From: Cladorhizidae sp. MBARI D1340-BT2
Taxonomy: Eukaryota; Porifera; Demospongiae; Poecilosclerida; Cladorhizidae
Length of the DNA: 64,000 nt
Direction: 5' to 3'
Assembly: GCA_028752905.1 (NCBI GenBank)
Contig: JAQNBH010000007.1
Location: 20,337,938-20,401,937, forward strand
Part shown: in pieces, positions 46,901 through 57,184 of the stretch
Layout: every line of letters starts with the position of its first letter
Numbering within the stretch: the first letter of the stretch is position 1
Program-made: the position numbers and the translations under genes
The notes under the pieces: generated by a model
The model's database searches: none
Told to the model about the DNA's origin: nothing
The model's input: only the letters and a program-made list of their open reading frames with translations

Positions 46901-49900
46901 AAAACAGATTTATTTCTCTCTCTATGTGTGTACTTTAAAAAGTGGTATAACAGTACTATGGCTTAGGTAGGTATTGGGTCTGTCTCATGCGAAATATTGG
47001 AGGACTCAAGTATGGGATCATATCTGTCTCTGTAATAATAAGTTCCCTCCACTTCTAACTGCTGGTCAGTGTTGGTAATGTGTCAAGTAGACAACCAAAA
47101 CCAATTTTGGCACACACTTTTTACGCCCCTTATAAAGTGCCAACACCACTTAGCTATTGCAAAGACCGTACGCAACAGGGAAGTAGGATAGTCATGAAGC
47201 AGCACCTTGGCATAGCGTTGAACACTGATGGCTGCAATACACTTTAGCCTCATTCTAGGCCTGTGGAGTAATTGTTAGTCATACTTGATCGTAATTAATT
47301 AATGTTTGTTCTCATTTTTCTCGGCCCTGCTGTAACATCAAGGGCTGAGACTTGGGCACAAGGAGTAATTCGACTCCCTACCCCAAGGAGCCAGTTATGG
47401 CCCGGATTTGATCCCATAAGTCGTTTAAGTGTAGCTAGAAACCACCATCACCAGAAGTGGCACGGCACTTGGCATTGTGAGCCATTTTGTTTAGGGATAT
47501 AAGTACCTGCAGATGCATCTTTTGTCTTGTCGACGATAGCTCACAAATAACGCAACATGGCAACATTACCAACAAATTACACTGGCTAAGTCAGAGCTGG
47601 CATAATGCACAGTTTACTAGCAACGCTGATCGCCTGGAACCAAAGACAGCCTCACATTTTGTGTCATCCTCAGATTTTGTGTCAGAAGTCATTTCAACAT
47701 TGCTACTGTAAGTCAACATTCTTCTCTTAGATTTCTACTGCGAGCTTAGCGAGCAAAATTCGAGCAAAATTCGAGCAAAACAAGTAGCCCTACGCAGGTA
47801 ATAAAAATAGTGATGATGGTGGTGGTGATGACTAGCTGATACCAGAGGAACTTGGCAGTTATTTTTTCTTTCGCAATTTATGCTAGAAGCCACTGATAAT
47901 AATTGACCACACATATGTACTACCTATAATAATATGCTTCAAATAATGTACCTATGTTAGATGCAAAGGAGAAGGCACTTCCTTATGTTCCCTTGAAGAT
48001 GGTTTGCTTTGCTGTTTCTTTACAAATAGTTCTTGCAGTGTTTGTGGATTCTCAGAAATTGGTGGTCGACTAACCTCTCATCGTGGCCAGAAGTTCAGGG
48101 TTACCATATTAATCCTTAAAGCATGACAGTGCCGGCACAGTGTGGACATTGGCCTATATAGAAGATTGCAATGCCAGCACCTTCACTTCCTCTCGCTAGT
48201 CTCTGCCTTTCTCTGGTCAGCTCTCTCCTGACGTTTCTTGCCTCATCTGCTTATGCTGCTCTCACTAGTCTCTGCCTTTCTCTGGTCCTGACATTTCTTG
48301 CCTCATCTGCTTATGCTGCTCTCACTAGTCTCTGCCTTTCTCTGTTCAGCTCTCTCCTCACATTTCTTGCCTCATCTGCTTATGCTGCTCTCACTAGTCT
48401 CTGCCTTTCTCTGGTCAGCTCTCTCCTGACGTTTCTTGCCTCATCTGCTTATGCTGCTCTCACTAGTCTCTGCCAGTCTCTGTTCAGCTCTCTCCTGACA
48501 TTTCTGATTTCTTGCCTCATCTGCTTATGCTGCTCTCACTAGTCTCTGCCTTTCTCTGTTCAGCTCTCTCCTGACATTTCTTGCCTCATCTGCTTATGCT
48601 GCTCTCACTAGTCTCTGCCTTTCTCTGGTCAGCTCTCTCCTGACGTTTCTTGCCTCATCTGCTTATGCTGCTCTCACTAGTCTCTGCCTTTCTCTGGTCA
48701 GCTCTCTCCTGACATTTCTTGCCTCATCTGCTTTGCTCTCACTAGTCTCTGCCTTTCTCTGTTCAGCTCTCTCCTGACATTTCTGATTTCTTGCCTCATC
48801 TGCTTATGCTGCTCTAGTACTAGCTGAGATACCAGCACTCTGTTGCAGTATAATATACTATATATGTACTAGCTGAGATACCTGGACTCTGTTGCAGGAG
48901 TGCTATATATAATATAATATATATATACTGGCTGAGATACCAGCACTCTGTTGCAGGAGTGCTATATATAATATAATATATATGTACTAGCTGAGACACC
49001 AGCACTCTGTTGTGGGAGTGCTATATATAATATAATATATATGTACTAGCTGAGATACCAGCACTCTGTTGCAGGAGTGCTATATATAATATAATATATA
49101 TGTACTAGCTGAGATACCTGCACTCTGTTGCAGGAGTGCTATATAATATACTATATATGTACTAGCTGAGATACCAGCACTCTGTTGCAGGAGTGCTATA
49201 TATAATATAATATATATATACTGGCTGAGATACCAGCACTCTGTTGCAGGAGTGCTATATATAATATAATATATATATACTAGCTGAGATACCTGCACTC
49301 TGTTGCAGGAGTGCTATATATAATATAATATATATGTACTAGCTGAGATACCTGCACTCTGTTGTGGGAGTGCCTTCAAGCTGGTGTGACATACTGTAGC
49401 CTCTAAACCCACACACACATAATCTGTCTGCATATTATACAGAGAAGCAAAACTAATCCTTATGGCTACTCTTTTTTGTTGTTGTTCAAAGCCATCCCAC
49501 AGGGCATCCTGATGTTGGTAGGAAGGGAGGTGGAAAGGGAATTTTTTTGGAGTGATTTCAACCAGGTTCAAAGTGGAAACCTTGAGTACCAAAGCACAGA
49601 ATTTCCCTCCATTGAGGGAATGCTTTGTAGCTGGTGACCTCTTATACACACACACACACACACACACACACAATGACATTGGTTCTTGTTTCTGTATTTG
49701 AAGCTGTCCCACAGAATAGTGCACAAATTGAAGTTGATTAACTAATAATTATATGAAGACAAAGTTCAAGTTTTTGTTCCATTTGAACACCATCATGTAG
49801 AAATGGCCTAAACAACGATGGGCAAAGTTATATCAAGAATGTCGTTACATCTACACCAAGTCAATTGAGAGTTTGTTCATTGAGGAATTTTTCTGATCTT

Positions 49901-52900
49901 GGTAGGGGGAAAATATTTAAAAAGTGAATAATTCCATCCGTAATTAAACTGTGAATCTTGAAATTGGGTGGAATTAAATATAAATACTACCCAATATTGA
50001 AAATGGGGACCTTGAGTATCGAGCGAAGAGGTGGAGGTGGAAGAAAGGAAAGGAACGATTCCACCCGAGATAGAACCTAGAGTACAAAGACAATGGAAAA
50101 AGGGAGAACTGTGTGTGTATGAGGGGGGCGCGGTTAGGAAAAGATTCCACCCAGAATCAAACCGGCGACCTTGAGCTCTCTAACGATTAAAACAAAAACA
50201 AAAAAAAACATTTAAATCCAATTTGTAACTTAATTGCTAGAGCAAGTGAGGAACAGAGTAATACTTGTCCTGATTAAACTATTATTATAATCTGTGCAAC
50301 TTTTTGTCTTTTGTATGCAGAATGCAATAAACACATCGGAAAATGCAGAATTTGAGGCATTGAAAAAATCTTCTACAATTCTTACTGATGATCAAAGAAG
50401 AGAAGAGGTGAGTCTCATTGTGTTACTAATCTGCAAAAAAAAAATTGAAGAGCTAATCAAAGCTCCTGTAGATTCTGGTTTCTTGATAAATAAGCATGTG
50501 TTAGCTGGTATCAAAGTGTGTATAGTTCCACGAATGGTAGTGAAATTTTCAGGAGTCCAGGCTTACAAAATAGACTGAGATGCCTCTGGTAGTGTGTGAA
50601 GACTTCACCTGCATCCTCTCACTGACTGCAAAGTGCACATGCATCTAGCAGTGACTGCTTGGCAAATAATAATGAAAGCCCCTTGATGAATCATCAATGC
50701 TACAAATACTATACAAGAATGAGTACTACTGTTCGGGTCCGTACATTTGGTTTAAAAAAATACTATTTGGGGAAATGCAGTGTCTAAAAGGGTTTAACAC
50801 TGTGACATTAAAATTAGATGTCTGCTGCGGAGGGACGTGTCGACCCCGAGCAATTTCGCAGCTCCTCCTTTCTCTTTCCTGAAACAACCAAGAATTTTGA
50901 TCTCTTGCCGTTGGAATTTCAGGTATTCAATAGCCGTGTTTTCATGTACTATGTGTTAGTGAACATTCTTGGGACTAGTTCTAAGCCACTAGGCTTCATG
51001 GTGTGCATGTCGGCCGTGACATAGCCCCTGGATTATGATTAGAGTTGTTGCTTGCTTATCATAGGGATACTGCGGCTATAGCTTTGCCATGTACGATAGG
51101 TTCCTACTGCCTACACAGCCAAGTATTGGGGTCTTGTGTCACAGAGGCAAGTTCTACGCATTTTCAAGCAAGAAAGCTGCAATGGAGTTTGCAGATCATG
51201 TTGATGAGTAAGATAAATATGACCATGCATGAATATTCACTTAGTATGACTTGTTCTGTAACTAGATTCTCTTATGATTCATTCCCACCCAATCATCGCA
51301 TTCCTGTTCCTTCTGTGGTTCATTTCCACTATAATCTCATTCCAATTCCTTCTGTTGTTCATTCCCAACCCCACCATTTTGTTCTCCATTCCTTCATCTC
51401 TTATGTATGTATGGCGAGTGATGGCGAGTGTTAATGAAGTACCGTGTTCTATAGACGAGCTGTTCTGTGGTTGCTTAATAAGGTGATTGGTGATGGCTGT
51501 CGTAGAGTTCAATTTACGAATATCAAATTCATATGTGTCTACCTAGTTCACTCTCGTTGAATAGATGATGGTGAAGTTGATTTCCAGTAAAATGAACTGT
51601 TGCCAGAAAGCAAGTAGGACTTTAATGTGTGCATGTGTGTGTGGCCTGTGAGTGTGCATGTGCATGCGTGAGTGTGCATGTGTGTGGCCTGTGAGTGTGC
51701 ATGTGTGTGTGGCCTATGAGTGTGCATGTGTGTGTGGCCTGTGAGTGTGCATGTGTGTGTGGACTGTGAGTGTGCATGTGTGTGTGGCCTGTGAGTGTGC
51801 TTGTGTGTGTGGCCTGTGAATGTGCATGTGTGTGTGGCCTGTGAGTGTGCATGTGTGTGTGCATATGTGTGTGGCCTGTGAGTGTGCATGTGTGTGTGCA
51901 TGTGTGTGTGGCCTGTGAGTGTGCATGTGTGTGTGGCCTGTGAGTGTGCATGTGTGTGTGGCCTGTGAGTGTGCATGTGTGTGTGGCCTGTGAGTGTGGC
52001 CTGTGAGTGTGCATGTGTGTGTGGCCTGTGAGTGTGCATGTGTGTGTGGCCTGTGAGTGTGCATGTGTGTGGCCTGTGAGTGTGCATGTGTGTGTGGCCT
52101 GTGAGTGTGCATGTGTGTGTGTGGCCTGTGAGTGTGCATGTGTGTGTGGCCTGTGAGTGTGCATGTGTGTGTGTGAGTGTGCATGTGTGTGTGGCCTGTG
52201 AGTGTGCATGTGTGTGTGGCCTGTGAGTGTGCATGTGTGTGTGGCCTGTGAGTGTGCATGTGTGTGTGGCCTGTGAGTGTGCATGTGTGTGGCCTGTGAG
52301 TGTGCATGTGTGTGTGGCCTGTGAGTGTGCATGTGTGTGTGTGGCCTGTGAGTGTGCATGTGTGTGTGGCCTGTGAGTGTGCATGTGTGTGTGTGAGTGT
52401 GCATGTGTGTGTGGCCTGTGAGTGTGTGTGTGAGTGTGCATGTGTGTGTGGCCTGTGAGTGTGCATGTGTGTGTGGCCTGTGAGTGTGCATGTGTGTGTG
52501 AGAGTGTGCATGTGTGTGTGGCCTGTGAGTGTGCATGTGTGTGTGGCCTGTGAGTGTGCATGTGTGTGTACATGTAATAATGTTCTTCATATATTTTCTC
52601 TGCTCTAATTGCGACAGGCTTTTGGAAGTTGCAATAGCTAAGAGCAGGAAGTCACCAGAAGTTATCCAATTGCTTAATATGCACACTGTGTTCCAAACTG
52701 GTGCTGTTGGAGACAGGGTATGTGTATTACGTATAAATACCATGATCATCTTATGCTGCATGTTTTTAACAAGCTGTCCTGCCACAGTCTTTTCTATGAC
52801 AGCCTAGGATACTTGGGACTAGTCTGAGATGTCCTCGGTAAGGGTGACCAACTCTACATCATACATCCTGGAATGCTTGCATCCTAGGGTACTTAGCCTC

Positions 52901-55900
52901 TCCCTAGCTCTATCCGTAGAATACGCTAGCCTTAGCTGGCCTTGTACTCCCTAGAATACCCTAGAATCCCCCAAGGCCTAGCCCAGCTAGCCCCTAGCCC
53001 TACCCCTAGTCTTAAGCCAGAACTACTCTTAGAATGCCTCTAGCCCTGCCTAGTCCTGTGAACTGGTCATAGAATGCCTCTAGCCTGGTGCTAGGCCTAA
53101 ACAATACCACTGGCCCTAGCGCCTAGCCCTAACACTTAACAGAGTAGTATCTATAAAGTACATGTAATAAAAAATAGTTCGGGGGGTAGTGAATGTGGAC
53201 AGTTAGCTATTAATGCGTGGCTCTTTTGCTAAAGATGACCTGAGATATAATTGTCATGAGTCAGTATTATTTGAAGTACAAAAAACATGAAGAGTCAAAT
53301 TTGCTTGTCTCTAGTTAAACTTGCTAGCCTTTCTTTGATAAATTTCTTTGGGTGAAGGTCATTTTTTTTAACGATGAACCAAGAGCATCACTAATCCACT
53401 CAGCCTCTCTTCTGGCATTGAAAAATGCTTGAGACGATGAAGGGTTGAAAATTGAAAGTTCACATAATACACTTCCCCCACAAATGAAAAAAAAAGTGTT
53501 GAATTACTGTGGGCTGTATGCAGATAATGCATTAATTGCTATATCTGTCCTCTTTTTGTGATAACGCCCTGTCCACACTGCACTAAAAGTAATGCGTATT
53601 TATGCACATTAGGTCCTGGGCAAAACAATCAATTTGAAATTGATGTGTGTTTGTTGCGTCCATCTCACTGCCTACAGAGCAAAAATAATCAATTAACCAT
53701 GCTTCTCAATGTCCCGATAAAAGATAAAATCATGTAACCATCACATACCACATCTATAGTTGAGACAGAGTTTGTTGCCGGCATGCTGTTCATCTGTCTA
53801 GAGATGCACAGGAAACATTTGCTGTAGAGGAGAGAGCTGAGGGAAAGGCAGTACTAATGAAGGTTGGACTGCACAAACTTCAAAATAATCAGACTTATAA
53901 ACATAGCAACAGTTGTTCTCTAGCTACCTAGCTAGCTGGTTTGGCCGCAGACCACACATAACTAATAGGAAGCTGATAAATGTCCTCGAAATCCAATCTA
54001 CAGCATTGTGCTGAGGGGTCGGAGTTTGCATACCAGATGAGACCACTGATAAAACCGACACCCATGGACTAGTTTGAGTGCATGCTGAGTTTTGTCATCT
54101 TGATTTGGTCTTGTCTTTTCCCCAATTGACATAAGATTTGCTTCCACAACTCTGTGAATATTGATGGAGAGGTAGAGGGAACGCTAAGCAGATTACTAAA
54201 AATTCCAAGGTTGTGAACAATGTATTCCCTGGAGATATAATACTGGCAGGTATAGAGAGGGTTTGATATTCAAGATTCACTAGGACTGCACTGTGTCACT
54301 GTTACAACTCCAGCCTTCACATGTGCGGGAAGAAACAACTTAGTGAGGGTGGTGAAGTCCAACAGACACGGACGATAGCAAATGTATGAACTTGTGCAGA
54401 AAGCGTCTCAGGAAACACAAGCACAGGGAAGCATGTTAGGCACAACTCATAATTGGTTAAGACTTCTTGGAAGAGATGAGTGTCATCAGGCAGTGCTTAC
54501 TTGCTGATGGACTGAAGGGAAGATCATGCAGTAGCTGACAATAACTTCGGACATTTTGTTTTGAATATTTTGCACTCCTGATGTTTGTGTTTTCTCCATC
54601 ACTATATAGTGTACCTCTCCTCTGTTGACGCTATGCAGTCGGTTATCTCTCCTCTATATGCCAACTATGTGGCCTGTTCTCTTCTGTATTCGCTGTCTGA
54701 GAGATCAGTACCCACAAGTGGCAGTAACCATAGGGAATTGTTACACCCCTCTAATTACCATCGACACCATGACTACACATCCACAATCCTCACCCAGAAA
54801 CTGCAAACAGCACGACCGATCATTTGCTCAAGTTCTTTTCTTTCTGCATTCATCATTCAAAGTGGCGAGAAACAGTGCAACTCGAGGAAACTTACCCTTG
54901 TGCGGTTGTGCACTCATCTCTGGGATAAATTTGTCCATGGCACTGACCTCCATGCACTGCCAACTTCCCCTTGTCAGGTTACCAAGAAGAATTCTGCTTG
55001 AACCATCATGCTCTTTTCCGAGTCCAATAATAATTATACCCTACACACAATGCCTTTTTTTGTATATGCAGCTGCAATGGAATTGTGGCGTCCATTGGCT
55101 GAGACTAGTTGCACAAGGTTGAGCCTGGCCTGATCACAGACTTGTTCCCAAACATGCCACTTTCCTTGCAACTGCTCCATACACAAGATGCTTACACTCT
55201 ACACTCCCGAGATCACTTAGTTGGTTTTCAATATTGTTCTGTTCTTCAGATATGTCTACCCATTCTCAAGTGTGACTCGGGAACACAAACAGACACACAC
55301 TTCATGGAGTCCAATTTGGTGAAATCCTACGAGTGGAATGAATGGGAGCTTCGACGCAAGGCCATCAAACTGGTACACATCTTACTTTCCTCATTACCAA
55401 ACACTGGTGTGGATTAGCTAAGGGTGCACACAAGTAAGTGCAGGTCAGATACCATCATGAGGAAGAAGTGAGAGCAAAGATCTCTTCAAGTGCATATTTC
55501 ATTACGGTGGCAATCAATGCATGAAGTATTCAAGAGCAAGGGGTTATCAAGGGTGTGGTCCACTCCAGTGTATACCATACTCTATGCAGCAATCAGAGAT
55601 GCATGAGCACAAGTGGCCTTTGAACTAGTTGCTAGCATTTGTTTACCTGTGTTGTGTTGTTGTTTCCAGGCCGACCTACGACAACGAGTTACACACGCAG
55701 TCCAAACTGAAACAAGTCATTTTAGGAGAGAAAATTACACCCAGGCCTATCCATTGAGGTATTATAATATTAATTGTCGGTTATTTGGCTAATAAAACCT
55801 TTTTTTATATTCACATCCATCGTGTTGGGTACTAATGTCACCACAATATTAATAATAAAGACATGGGCTATCCAACGGACTATGATTGCGAGGGATTATT

Positions 55901-56502
55901 TTTATGTGTATAAAGCTCAAAGCTCATTTTAGAGCTGCTGTTGTCCTCTGCCTGCTGGAGCAGGTGGCATGGCAAAGTGAAGTTCAAAGATATAACGACC
56001 ACAAAATAAAATTTTAAAAGCCAAGCACCCCTTGATCAAGAGGCATTTTTGATGTGTGTAGACAGAGGTTCTGATCCATCTAGCACTTGTAGTTACCCAC
56101 TGCAGCTTATTGTATTTGGAGTAGCTACACATAAGGTTTCTGGGGGGGAGGGGGGTTCAGCTATATACCAATTAAGTCCTTTCTCAGGTTTACTACAATT
56201 TTGGATTTACTACTGCAATTTTTAACAACTCTAAAGTTGTTATGTACATTGCTACATCATCCTACACTAGGACAGTACTGTCTGTATACATAGAAACTTC
56301 ATGTGCTATTGCAATGTATGGCAGCATTACAATGATGCTACTTCTGTGCTCGTATTTCAGGTCTGTGAATACCCAAACTAAAAGGGAGAGAAGCTCCACC
56401 ATACCCAAGCCTGCAACCTACATGGCCGGCCTAAGAGCTAAAGGAGATCATTCAAAGAAAGTTGATATAACAGCCTCTGATAAAATATACTCGACTCGAT
56501 AA
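35009..56502 (+). CDS. CFAP206: Cilia- and flagella-associated protein 206, complete, 17 exons
   Basis: Axonemal protein that docks radial spoke 2 and dynein c on the doublet microtubule of motile cilia, as known for FAP206 in Tetrahymena and mouse. Exons: 35009-35119, 39022-39105, 39638-39728, 40996-41097, 41808-41894, 43246-43404, 43469-43561, 43676-43794, 45290-45409, 46169-46273, 50321-50407, 50818-50922, 51065-51207, 52618-52717, 55250-55372, 55670-55758 and 56361-56502. They join to 620 codons including TAA, against about 622 residues in human. Shared segments include TQAESVIKNIIKEI at the start, LYRKIV.Y..LRSGLG, ALQSVFPQ.ELG, DIVTGIRLFN, CGKGGEGI, VPTSQV, LFPETT.NFD, SYEWNEWELRRKAIKL and a C-terminal Y.AGLR. 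No domain is missing. Introns hold five large minisatellites. One donor is GC. Identity is by remembered sequence. Confidence 0.93.
35120..35860 (+). other. CFAP206 intron 1, unique part
   Basis: No exon or array recognised in these 740 bases. Confidence 0.5.
35865..36742. repeat. 22-23-bp minisatellite, about 38 copies
   Basis: Units of ACTAATGATACAGCTAGCTA with AAAG, AAA or GAA, degenerate at the left end and regular to the right. The unit carries the palindrome AGCTAGCT. It lies in CFAP206 intron 1. Confidence 0.94.
36743..37489. other. CFAP206 intron 1, unique part
   Basis: Nothing recognised. Frames here belong to the left shoulder of the following 32-bp array. Confidence 0.45.
37490..38492. 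repeat. 32-bp minisatellite, about 31 copies
   Basis: The unit is GCATTGGTGTGCATGGCACG followed by CTTTCATCACTT. All three plus frames are open over 700-1100 bases because the unit has no stop in any frame. It is not a protein gene. It lies in CFAP206 intron 1. Confidence 0.96.
39022..39105 (+). CDS. CFAP206: CFAP206 exon 2
   Basis: Residues 38-65, VKATVLDPDNQFDEERPLTK then EDVQRLIQ. The acceptor is GTTCTAG and the donor GTAAGC, with phase 0 at both ends. Confidence 0.92.
39176..39330 (+). repeat. Dispersed repeat, family D copy with internal poly-C
   Basis: Contains GGTATGGCTTCCAATCCATG, an 18-C run and TGTGAATATTTGACCCC. It lies between CFAP206 exons 2 and 3. Confidence 0.45.
39638..39728 (+). 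CDS. CFAP206: CFAP206 exon 3
   Basis: Residues 66-95, containing SPALDTVKMQIHFEMNYS, matching human PSLDTIKMQVYFDMNYT. The acceptor tract is (TTTG)n then TTCATAG. The donor is GTATGA. Confidence 0.92.
39729..40925 (+). other. CFAP206 intron 3, no recognised features
   Basis: Apart from a short (CA)n near 39780-39825 nothing is recognised. Confidence 0.5.
40926..40992. repeat. TTA/GTA microsatellite at the CFAP206 exon 4 acceptor
   Basis: (TTA)n, (GTA)n, (TTA)n ending directly in the acceptor TTACAG. Confidence 0.92.
40996..41097 (+). CDS. CFAP206: CFAP206 exon 4
   Basis: Residues 96-129, EQYLIQHVHVLDSRVLPIFK then DIADFRARNRDELD. The acceptor follows a TTA microsatellite (TTACAG). The donor is GTAAGT. 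Confidence 0.9.
41098..41807 (+). other. CFAP206 intron 4, no recognised features
   Basis: GATGCAAAGCGATG-like and GATGCGATGCAAAG words occur at opposite sides of 41260-41600 and might be remnants of a MITE, but no clear terminal inverted repeat can be drawn. Confidence 0.4.
41808..41894 (+). CDS. CFAP206: CFAP206 exon 5 (GC donor)
   Basis: Residues 130-158, ALYRKIVCYAILRSGLGLPT then QMPVLRAVN. The acceptor is TTTTCTAG. The donor is GCAAGT: only this non-canonical site gives the phase-1 G needed to form Ala with exon 6. Confidence 0.9.
41895..43245 (+). other. CFAP206 intron 5 with a possible cryptic exon
   Basis: The GC-AG intron. An 85-bp segment at 42698-42782 has a good acceptor (TTCTATAG) and donor (GTAGGA), but it would bring an in-frame TAG after seven codons. 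Confidence 0.45.
43246..43404 (+). CDS. CFAP206: CFAP206 exon 6
   Basis: Residues 159-211, AALQSVFPQTELGAFM, DIVTGIRLFNWACGKGGEGI. The acceptor is CTCTATAG and the donor GTGAGT. Confidence 0.93.
43469..43561 (+). CDS. CFAP206: CFAP206 exon 7
   Basis: Residues 212-242, LPQYLNGIFEDIVLTLDRDL then SKLLKLAFEYT. The acceptor is TTGTTGCAG and the donor GTATGG. The intron before it is only 64 bp. Confidence 0.9.
43676..43794 (+). CDS. CFAP206: CFAP206 exon 8
   Basis: Residues 243-282, GVVLGVIQSPPPHPVEPSLL then VMKQCLINCRQYESFLKVIM. The acceptor is TGTCTAG and the donor GTCAGT. Confidence 0.88.
44170..44956. repeat. 15-16-bp minisatellite, about 50 copies
   Basis: The unit is ACATATCTACCCCCAG, with CCCC and CCCCC forms mixed. 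It lies in CFAP206 intron 8. Confidence 0.96.
45290..45409 (+). CDS. CFAP206: CFAP206 exon 9
   Basis: Residues 283-322, ending SLEALKSTVRSKAAVPTSQVY, close to human KMTIKSKTAVPTSQVF. The acceptor tract is a TTG microsatellite ending TTTTCCAG. The donor is GTAAGT. Confidence 0.92.
45410..46168 (+). other. CFAP206 intron 9, no recognised features
   Basis: AT-rich at the left (TTATTA runs near 45470-45620), otherwise plain. Confidence 0.5.
46169..46273 (+). CDS. CFAP206: CFAP206 exon 10
   Basis: Residues 323-357, PLFTKVAHMWATFQSEVVYI then TILRRLLDSLAIFTR. The acceptor is ATTCATAG and the donor GTAAGA, with phase 0 at both ends. Confidence 0.9.
46415..46620 (-). repeat. Dispersed repeat, family D copy (inverted)
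   Basis: On the minus strand it reads TAGAGCAGGGTGTGGCTTC and GGCCACGAATATTCC, as in 28190-28345. Confidence 0.5.
46621..48169 (+). other. CFAP206 intron 10, unique part
   Basis: No gene, array or RNA recognised in about 1.5 kb. Confidence 0.5.
48170..48815. repeat. 69-bp minisatellite, about nine copies
   Basis: The unit contains CTCACTAGTCTCTGCCTTTC, TCTGGTCAGCTCTCTCCTGA and TTGCCTCATCTGCTTATGCT. It is pyrimidine-rich on the transcribed strand of CFAP206. Confidence 0.95.
48816..49376. repeat. 59-bp minisatellite, about nine copies
   Basis: The unit contains GTACTAGCTGAGATACCAGC, ACTCTGTTGCAGGAGTGCTA and ATATAATATATAT. It directly adjoins the 69-bp array. Each unit carries CTCTGTTGCAGGAGTG, which resembles a splice acceptor in the CFAP206 sense. 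Confidence 0.95.
49377..50320 (+). other. CFAP206 intron 10, right part
   Basis: Contains a (CA)n run at 49649-49672 and diverged repeats of GATTCCACCC/AACC-GGGACCTTGAGTA-like sequence (49550-50180). No gene recognised. Confidence 0.45.
50321..50407 (+). CDS. CFAP206: CFAP206 exon 11
   Basis: Residues 358-386, NAINTSENAEFEALKKSSTI then LTDDQRREE. This is the least conserved stretch. It is accepted from clean splice sites (TATGCAG, GTGAGT), frame and position. Confidence 0.8.
50818..50922 (+). CDS. CFAP206: CFAP206 exon 12
   Basis: Residues 387-421 with FLFPETTKNFDLLPLEFQ, matching human WLFPETTSNFDKLLIQY. The acceptor is AAATTAG and the donor GTATTC. Confidence 0.9.
51065..51207 (+). CDS. 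CFAP206: CFAP206 exon 13
   Basis: Residues 422-469, GYCGYSFAMYDRFLLPTQPS, IGVLCHRGKFYAFSSKKAAM. It corresponds to human GFCGYTFATTDGLLLPGNP. The acceptor is TTATCATAG and the donor GTAAGA. Confidence 0.92.
51628..52571. repeat. 25-bp GT-rich minisatellite, about 38 copies
   Basis: The unit is GTGTGCATGTGTGTGTGGCC plus TGTGA. Long minus-strand frames rich in His-Thr come from it and are not genes. It ends 47 bp before CFAP206 exon 14. Confidence 0.96.
52618..52717 (+). CDS. CFAP206: CFAP206 exon 14
   Basis: Residues 469-502, ELLEVAIAKSRKSPEVIQLL then NMHTVFQTGAVGDR. The acceptor TTGCGACAG lies 47 bp after a 940-bp (GT)-rich array. The donor is GTATGT. Confidence 0.9.
52803..53135. mobile_element. 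Partial inverted-repeat element with CTAG satellite
   Basis: The left end CCTAGGATACTTGGGACTAG and GGGTGACCAACT resembles the left terminal repeat of 60985-62045. It is followed by CCTAGAATACCCTAGAATCC and CTAGCCCTA words. No right end is found. Confidence 0.5.
53136..55249 (+). other. CFAP206 intron 14, unique part
   Basis: No recognisable gene. The overlapping plus frames at 54585-55122 (138 and 165 codons) have no known motif and do not fit the CFAP206 frame. Confidence 0.45.
55250..55372 (+). CDS. CFAP206: CFAP206 exon 15
   Basis: Residues 503-543, ICLPILKCDSGTQTDTHFME then SYEWNEWELRRKAIKL, almost the human wording. The acceptor is GTTCTTCAG. The donor GTACAC is weak. Confidence 0.93.
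55670..55758 (+). CDS. CFAP206: CFAP206 exon 16
   Basis: Residues 544-573, ADLRQRVTHAVQTETSHFRR then ENYTQAYPL, matching human ANLRQKVTHSVQTDLSHMRR. The acceptor is TGTTTCCAG and the donor GTATTA. Confidence 0.92.
55759..56360 (+). other. CFAP206 intron 16, no recognised features
   Basis: Ordinary AT-rich intron DNA. Confidence 0.5.
56361..56502 (+). CDS. CFAP206: CFAP206 exon 17 (last)
   Basis: Residues 573-619 and the TAA stop: SVNTQTKRERSSTIPKPATY, MAGLRAKGDH, ending IYSTR. The acceptor is CGTATTTCAG. No canonical AATAAA is seen in the 560 bp after the stop. Confidence 0.9.
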
Positions 56503-57066
56503 GTTCATGTGACTTGCTATTCACATTTAAAGTATTGGCATGCCTAGTATATTCACACACGCACACACACGTACACACACACACATGTGGTCTAGGAATT
56601 GTACTCTACAAGGTCATCTTGAACCTTATGCCCTGTGATAAACTTCATGACTAGCTCTAGTATGAGATCTGTTGACAAGTGCACATTGAAACTTCCCCTG
56701 GAGTCAGTCATTCGATATGCCATCTTCTCAATGATCTTCCATAATACTTACAAATGTGCATGTCAAACTTGACAGACACTAGGGACTACTAGCAAGGCTT
56801 TATTGCTTGCTGAAGACCTCTCCTATTCCAAAGGAAATCTATTCAAAGTTCTCCAGAGAACTTGTTCTAGATTCAAGAGTTCTAGAACAGTTTACTATTT
56901 TAAAAACATCCACTCATTTATTATGAAAGGGTTACTTATAATATTGTACACAGATATTAGAATCAGCAAATGCTCAACACGAAATAAGACATTGCATCGC
57001 TGAATAGTGCAACAAAGAGCTCATCATTAGCAAGCAAACACTGCTGCATCACACAACACTGAACAT
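56503..57066. other. Tail-to-tail intergenic region, CFAP206 and UBXN4
   Basis: Must carry both 3' UTR ends. On the minus strand AATAAA occurs at 56917-56922 and 56799-56804, 145 and 263 bp after the UBXN4 stop. A short (CA)n lies at 56556-56586. Confidence 0.6.
56917..56922 (-). terminator. Candidate poly(A) signal of UBXN4
   Basis: AATAAA on the minus strand, the first one after the UBXN4 stop codon. Confidence 0.4.
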
Positions 57067-57184
57067 TCACTGCTGTTGGGTCGAGTTTCCATTGTATGTC
57101 CCTACGTCATCACTGCTATCATCTTGATAGTCATCAGGACGAAACTTGCGGGCATTGGTCTTACTCTGTCCGGCATTCCATGAG
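57067..57184 (-). CDS. UBXN4: UBXN4 exon H (last)
   Basis: SSWNAGQSKTNARKFRPDDY then an acidic run and YNGNSTQQQ, stop TGA. The acceptor is TTTTACCAG. The ending is the strongest mark of UBXN4. Confidence 0.88.

Noticed and set aside
51548..52785. Minus-strand His/Thr-rich frames of 265-387 residues
   Set aside because: Translation of a GT-rich 25-bp array in CFAP206 intron 13. The frame also runs over exon 14 on the wrong strand.
54585..55122. Two overlapping plus frames of 138 and 165 codons in CFAP206 intron 14
   Set aside because: No recognised motif. Neither fits the frame or sequence needed between exons 14 and 15, whose direct junction already matches the human protein.
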